Source: Rubrivivax gelatinosus IL144
GTDB lineage: Bacteria; Pseudomonadota; Gammaproteobacteria; Burkholderiales; Burkholderiaceae_C
Direction of reading: 5' to 3'
Assembly: GCF_000284255.1 (NCBI RefSeq)
Contig: NC_017075.1
Span: 1,488,001-1,552,000 of the forward strand
Length of the DNA stretch: 64,000 nt
Positions 60,655-64,000 of this stretch are shown one piece after another. Under the pieces are notes generated by a model. That model ran no database searches, had not been told where the DNA came from, and worked only from the letters and a program-made list of their open reading frames with translations. The translations under genes were made by a program, and so were the position numbers. Each line of letters begins with the position of its first letter. Position 1 is the first letter of the stretch.

Positions 60655-60676
60655 CGCTGCACGAAAGGGGCGAACG

Positions 60677-61225
60677 ATGCACGAGCTGATCCTCGGCGGC
60701 GCCAAGAGCGGCAAGTCGCGCTGCGCCGAAGGGCGCGCCGCGCACTGGCTCGCGCTGCCGGGACACAGCGCCGTGCTCGTCGCCACCGCGCTGGCCGGTG
60801 ACGACGAGATGCGCGTGCGCATCGAGCGCCACCGGGCCGACCGCGCCGCGCGCGTGCCGGCGCTGGCCACGCGCGAGGCGCCGCGCGCCCTGGCCGCGGC
60901 GCTGCGCGAGGAGTCGCAGCCCGGCCGCCTGGTCGTCGTCGACTGCCTGACGCTGTGGCTCACCGGCCTGCTGATGCCGCTCGAAGGCGCTCCGCTCGAC
61001 GATGCCGATGCCGAGGTCGACGCGCTGCTTGCGGCGCTGAAGGCCGCGCGTGGCCCGGTCGTGCTCGTGTCCAACGAGATCGGCCTGGGCGTGATGCCGA
61101 TGTCGCGCGAGGCGCGGCGCTTCGTCGACGAACTCGGCCGGCTGCACCAGCGTGTGGGCGCCGAGTGCGCGCGCGTGACGATGATGGTCGCCGGGCTGGA
61201 GCTGCCGCTGAAGGGGCCGCGATGA
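60677..61225 (+). CDS. cobU: Adenosylcobinamide kinase/guanylyltransferase
   Basis: 182 residues. The P-loop ILGGAKSGKSRCAE (about 5-18), the segment RIERHRADR with the His that is guanylylated in CobU, VVVDCLTLWLTGLL and VSNEIGLGVMP are family motifs. It phosphorylates adenosylcobinamide and adds GMP to form adenosylcobinamide-GDP, the salvage entry point. Also called CobP. AAAGGGG lies before the start; the stop overlaps btuF by four bases. Confidence 0.95.
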   Translation: MHELILGGAKSGKSRCAEGRAAHWLALPGHSAVLVATALAGDDEMRVRIERHRADRAARVPALATREAPRALAAALREESQPGRLVVVDCLTLWLTGLLMPLEGAPLDDADAEVDALLAALKAARGPVVLVSNEIGLGVMPMSREARRFVDELGRLHQRVGAECARVTMMVAGLELPLKGPR

Positions 61226-62094
61226 GCGCGATGAGGCTGTTGCGACGCCTGGCCGGGCTGCTGGCGCTGTGCGCCGGCGTCGCGGCGGCCGCCGAGCCGG
61301 TGCGCGACGACCGCGGCGTCGCCTGGCAGGGCGGGCCGCCGCGGCGCATCGTCAGCCTGCTGCCTTCGCTGACCGAGACCGTCTGCGCGCTAGGCGCCTG
61401 CGATCGTCTGGTCGGCGTCGATCGTTTCTCCGACTGGCCGGCGCAGGTCAACACGCTGCCGCGCCTGGGCGGGCTGGACGACGCCAGCGTCGAGCGCATC
61501 GTCGCGCTGCGGCCCGACGTCGTGCTCGCCGCGCGCTCGGCGCGGGTCGCCGAACGTTTCGAGGCCCTGGGTCTGAAGGTGCTGGTCTTCGACTCGGACA
61601 ATCACGCCCAGGTGCGACACTCGACCGAGGCCCTGGCGCGCGTGCTGGGCCAGCCGCAGCGCGCGGCCCAGCTCTGGGCCGCGATCCACCGCGACGAAAC
61701 GGCGGCCGCGGCGCGCATCCCGCCGCGGCTGCGTGGGCGCAGCGTCTATTTCGAGGTCGACTCGACGCCTTACGCTGCCGGCACCACCTCGTTCATCGGC
61801 GAGACGCTGCAGCGCCTTGGGCTGCGCAACGTCGTGCCGGCCGAATACGGCGCCTTCCCGCGCCTGAACCCCGAGTTCCTGGTGCGCCGTTCGCCCGACC
61901 TCGTGATGGCGATGGACCGCGAACTGGCGACGATGGCCGCGCGCCCCGGCTGGCACACGCTGCGCGCGCTGAAAGACGGCCAGACCTGCGGCTTCGAGTC
62001 CGAGCGTTACGTGCTGCTGATCCGGCCCGGCCCGCGCATGGGCGAAGCCGCGCTCGCGATCGCCGACTGCCTGGCCGGGCTGCCCGAGCGATGA
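61222..62094 (+). CDS. btuF: Cobalamin-binding periplasmic protein BtuF
   Basis: 290 residues with a signal peptide (about 1-24, ending AAAAE). The helical-backbone binding-protein fold is shown by RIVSLLPSLTETVCALGACDRLVGVDRFSDWP, VERIVALRPDVVLA, SFIGETLQRLGLRNVVP and NPEFLVRRSPDLV. It hands B12 from the periplasm to BtuCD. The start overlaps cobU and the stop overlaps btuC, each by four bases. Confidence 0.94.
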   Translation: MSAMRLLRRLAGLLALCAGVAAAAEPVRDDRGVAWQGGPPRRIVSLLPSLTETVCALGACDRLVGVDRFSDWPAQVNTLPRLGGLDDASVERIVALRPDVVLAARSARVAERFEALGLKVLVFDSDNHAQVRHSTEALARVLGQPQRAAQLWAAIHRDETAAAARIPPRLRGRSVYFEVDSTPYAAGTTSFIGETLQRLGLRNVVPAEYGAFPRLNPEFLVRRSPDLVMAMDRELATMAARPGWHTLRALKDGQTCGFESERYVLLIRPGPRMGEAALAIADCLAGLPER

Positions 62095-63112
62095 ACGCCG
62101 CCCTCGCGCTCGACCTGTCGCGCCGTCGCCGCCTGGTGATGGGGCTGGCCGTCGCCGCGCTGGCGCTGTCGCTGCTCGGCCTGGGCGTCGGCAGCGAAGG
62201 CTGGAGCTGGCACTGGAGCGACGCCGATTCGGCGGTGCCGATGGAGCTGATCGTCGGCCAGATCCGTGCCCCGCGCACGCTGGGTGCGCTGCTCGTCGGC
62301 GCGCTGCTCGGGCTGGCCGGCGCGATCGCGCAGGGGCTGTTCCGCAACCCGCTGGCCGATCCTTATCTGCTGGGCACCGGCTCGGGTGCTTCGCTGGCCG
62401 TGGTGCTGGTGCTGGCCGCCAGCGCTGCCGGCGGCCACGCGCTCGCGCTGGCCAACGTCGAGTGGCTGCCGCGCATCGGCCTGGTCGTCGCTGCGTTCTT
62501 CGGCGCGCTGGGCGGCGTCTCGCTGACGCTGTTGCTGGCGCGCGGCGCGCAGGAGCCGCTGCGGCTGCTGCTGTCGGGCGTCGTCGTCGGCGTCGTGCTC
62601 GGTGCCGGCAGCGACCTCGTGACGACCTGGTCGCCCGACGCGCTGCGCGGCAAGCAGAGCTTCATGCTCGGCTCCACCGGTTTCCTCGGCTGGCAGAGCG
62701 TGGCGCTGCTGGCTGCCGGCCTGGCGCTGGCGCTGCCGCCGGCCTGGCGCCTGGCGCGTGCGCTCGACGCGCTCGGCCTGGGCGAAGAAAGCGCCGCCAG
62801 CCTGGGCCTTGCGCTGCCGCGGCTGCGGCTGCTGCTCGTCGTGCTGCTGGCGCTGTGCACCGCGCTGGCGGTGTCGCAGGCCGGGCTGGTCGGTTTCGTC
62901 GGCCTCGTCTCGCCGCACCTCGTGCGCCGCTTCGCGCCGGCGCCGCAGCGTTTCATGCTGCCCGCCAGCGCCGCCGCCGGCGGCGTGCTGATGCTCGGCG
63001 CCGACATCCTGGCGCGCGGGCTGATCGCGCCGCAGGAGCTGCCGGTCGGCGTGCTGACCGCGGTGCTCGGCGGCGGCTACCTGCTGTGGCTGCTGCACAA
63101 GCGGGGCGTGCG

Positions 63113-63116
<4 letters not shown>
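62091..63116 (+). CDS. btuC: Vitamin B12 ABC transporter permease BtuC
   Basis: 341 residues with about ten membrane helices, FecCD type: QIRAPRTLGALLVGALLGLAGAIAQGLFRNPLADPYLLGTGSGAS near 60-100, then GSTGFLGWQSV and the cytoplasmic coupling loop around ESAASLGLAL, and GFVGLVSPHLVRRF. It forms the membrane channel for B12 with BtuD. It overlaps btuF and btuD by four bases each. Confidence 0.94.
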
Positions 63117-63871
<755 letters not shown>

Positions 63872-63880
63872 GAGTTCGTG

Positions 63881-64000
63881 ATGGAAAAGAAGGCTAGGGC
63901 GCTGATCGTCTGGGGTACGACGAGCGGCGCCGGGAAAAGCTGGCTGGCCACCGCTTTGTGCCGTTGGGCTGCGCGCCGCGGCGTCGACGTCGCGCCGTTC
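63881..64000 (+). CDS. cobQ: Cobyric acid synthase-like protein, 5' end only
   Basis: 40 residues visible, then cut by the window end. The start has the form [20 protein letters not shown], the modified P-loop of the dethiobiotin-synthetase-like domain of CobQ, followed by RRGVDVAPF, its usual continuation. CobQ amidates adenosylcobyrinic acid diamide to cobyric acid. CobB is the close alternative, but GTTS-GAGKS near the very start favours CobQ. It extends the operon from B12 uptake to late B12 synthesis. Confidence 0.8.
   Translation, partial: MEKKARALIVWGTTSGAGKSWLATALCRWAARRGVDVAPF

Overview
This is a GC-rich (about 70%), densely coding chromosomal window that reads as a betaproteobacterium of the order Burkholderiales. 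The evidence is a Bug/TctC-type tricarboxylate-binding protein, a trimeric porin ending in Phe, the pyrG-kdsA-eno-ftsB gene order, a MutL that keeps endonuclease motifs, and chalcone-isomerase-like and DUF455 proteins. A Rubrivivax/Leptothrix-like genus is my guess and is not proven by the window. I see no rRNA or tRNA gene, insertion sequence, prophage or CRISPR array. Nearly every gap is short, and many adjacent genes overlap by 1, 4 or 11 bases.

Layout. 1-9.2 kb: a hybrid sensor kinase (cut by the window edge) overlapping an HD-GYP response regulator, an MsbA-type ABC exporter, an acetyl-CoA hydrolase/transferase family protein, and a small membrane protein with a degenerate GGDEF domain. 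9.2-16.4 kb, minus strand: an AttH/CrtC-like lipocalin protein with its FtsX-type permease and ATPase, then miaA, a Bcr/CflA efflux pump and an RluF-like pseudouridine synthase. 16.5-20 kb: a CBS-domain protein and two exported serine hydrolases. 20.2-23.9 kb: a complete siaABCD set (PP2C phosphatase, kinase, phospho-switch protein, diguanylate cyclase), known in Pseudomonas as a c-di-GMP/biofilm control module. 24-30.2 kb: a FadR-type regulator and a tetronate catabolic operon (GntP-family permease, ltnD, otnK, otnC, otnI). The permease start region carries an apparent one-base frameshift in a six-C run.

30.3-43.3 kb: a glycerophosphodiesterase, mutL overlapping a small lipoprotein, a second hybrid kinase overlapping a small exported protein of unknown function, a DedA protein, amiC-tsaE, queG, an AEC carrier, a chalcone-isomerase-like protein, a Bug-type binding protein and xerD. 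43.3-46.2 kb: an Lrp-type regulator divergent from rocD, a bidirectional terminator and a porin. 46.3-53.8 kb: a MarC protein, an amino-acid ABC binding protein and permease (no ATPase here), an M81 peptidase, a DUF455 protein, a gamma-carbonic anhydrase, hslO, and a pnuC/NadR-like kinase pair for nicotinamide riboside uptake. 53.8-58.3 kb: ftsB, eno, DUF1330, kdsA and pyrG as one minus-strand operon.

58.4-64 kb: a cobalamin riboswitch followed by btuB, cobU, btuF, btuC, btuD and the start of a cobQ-like gene, a B12/cobinamide uptake and salvage operon that continues past the window. The most unusual items are the permease frameshift, several perfect inverted repeats in regulatory gaps (25.02, 43.80 and 46.26 kb), the betaproteobacterial siaABCD module, and the uncharacterised small exported protein attached to the second sensor kinase.
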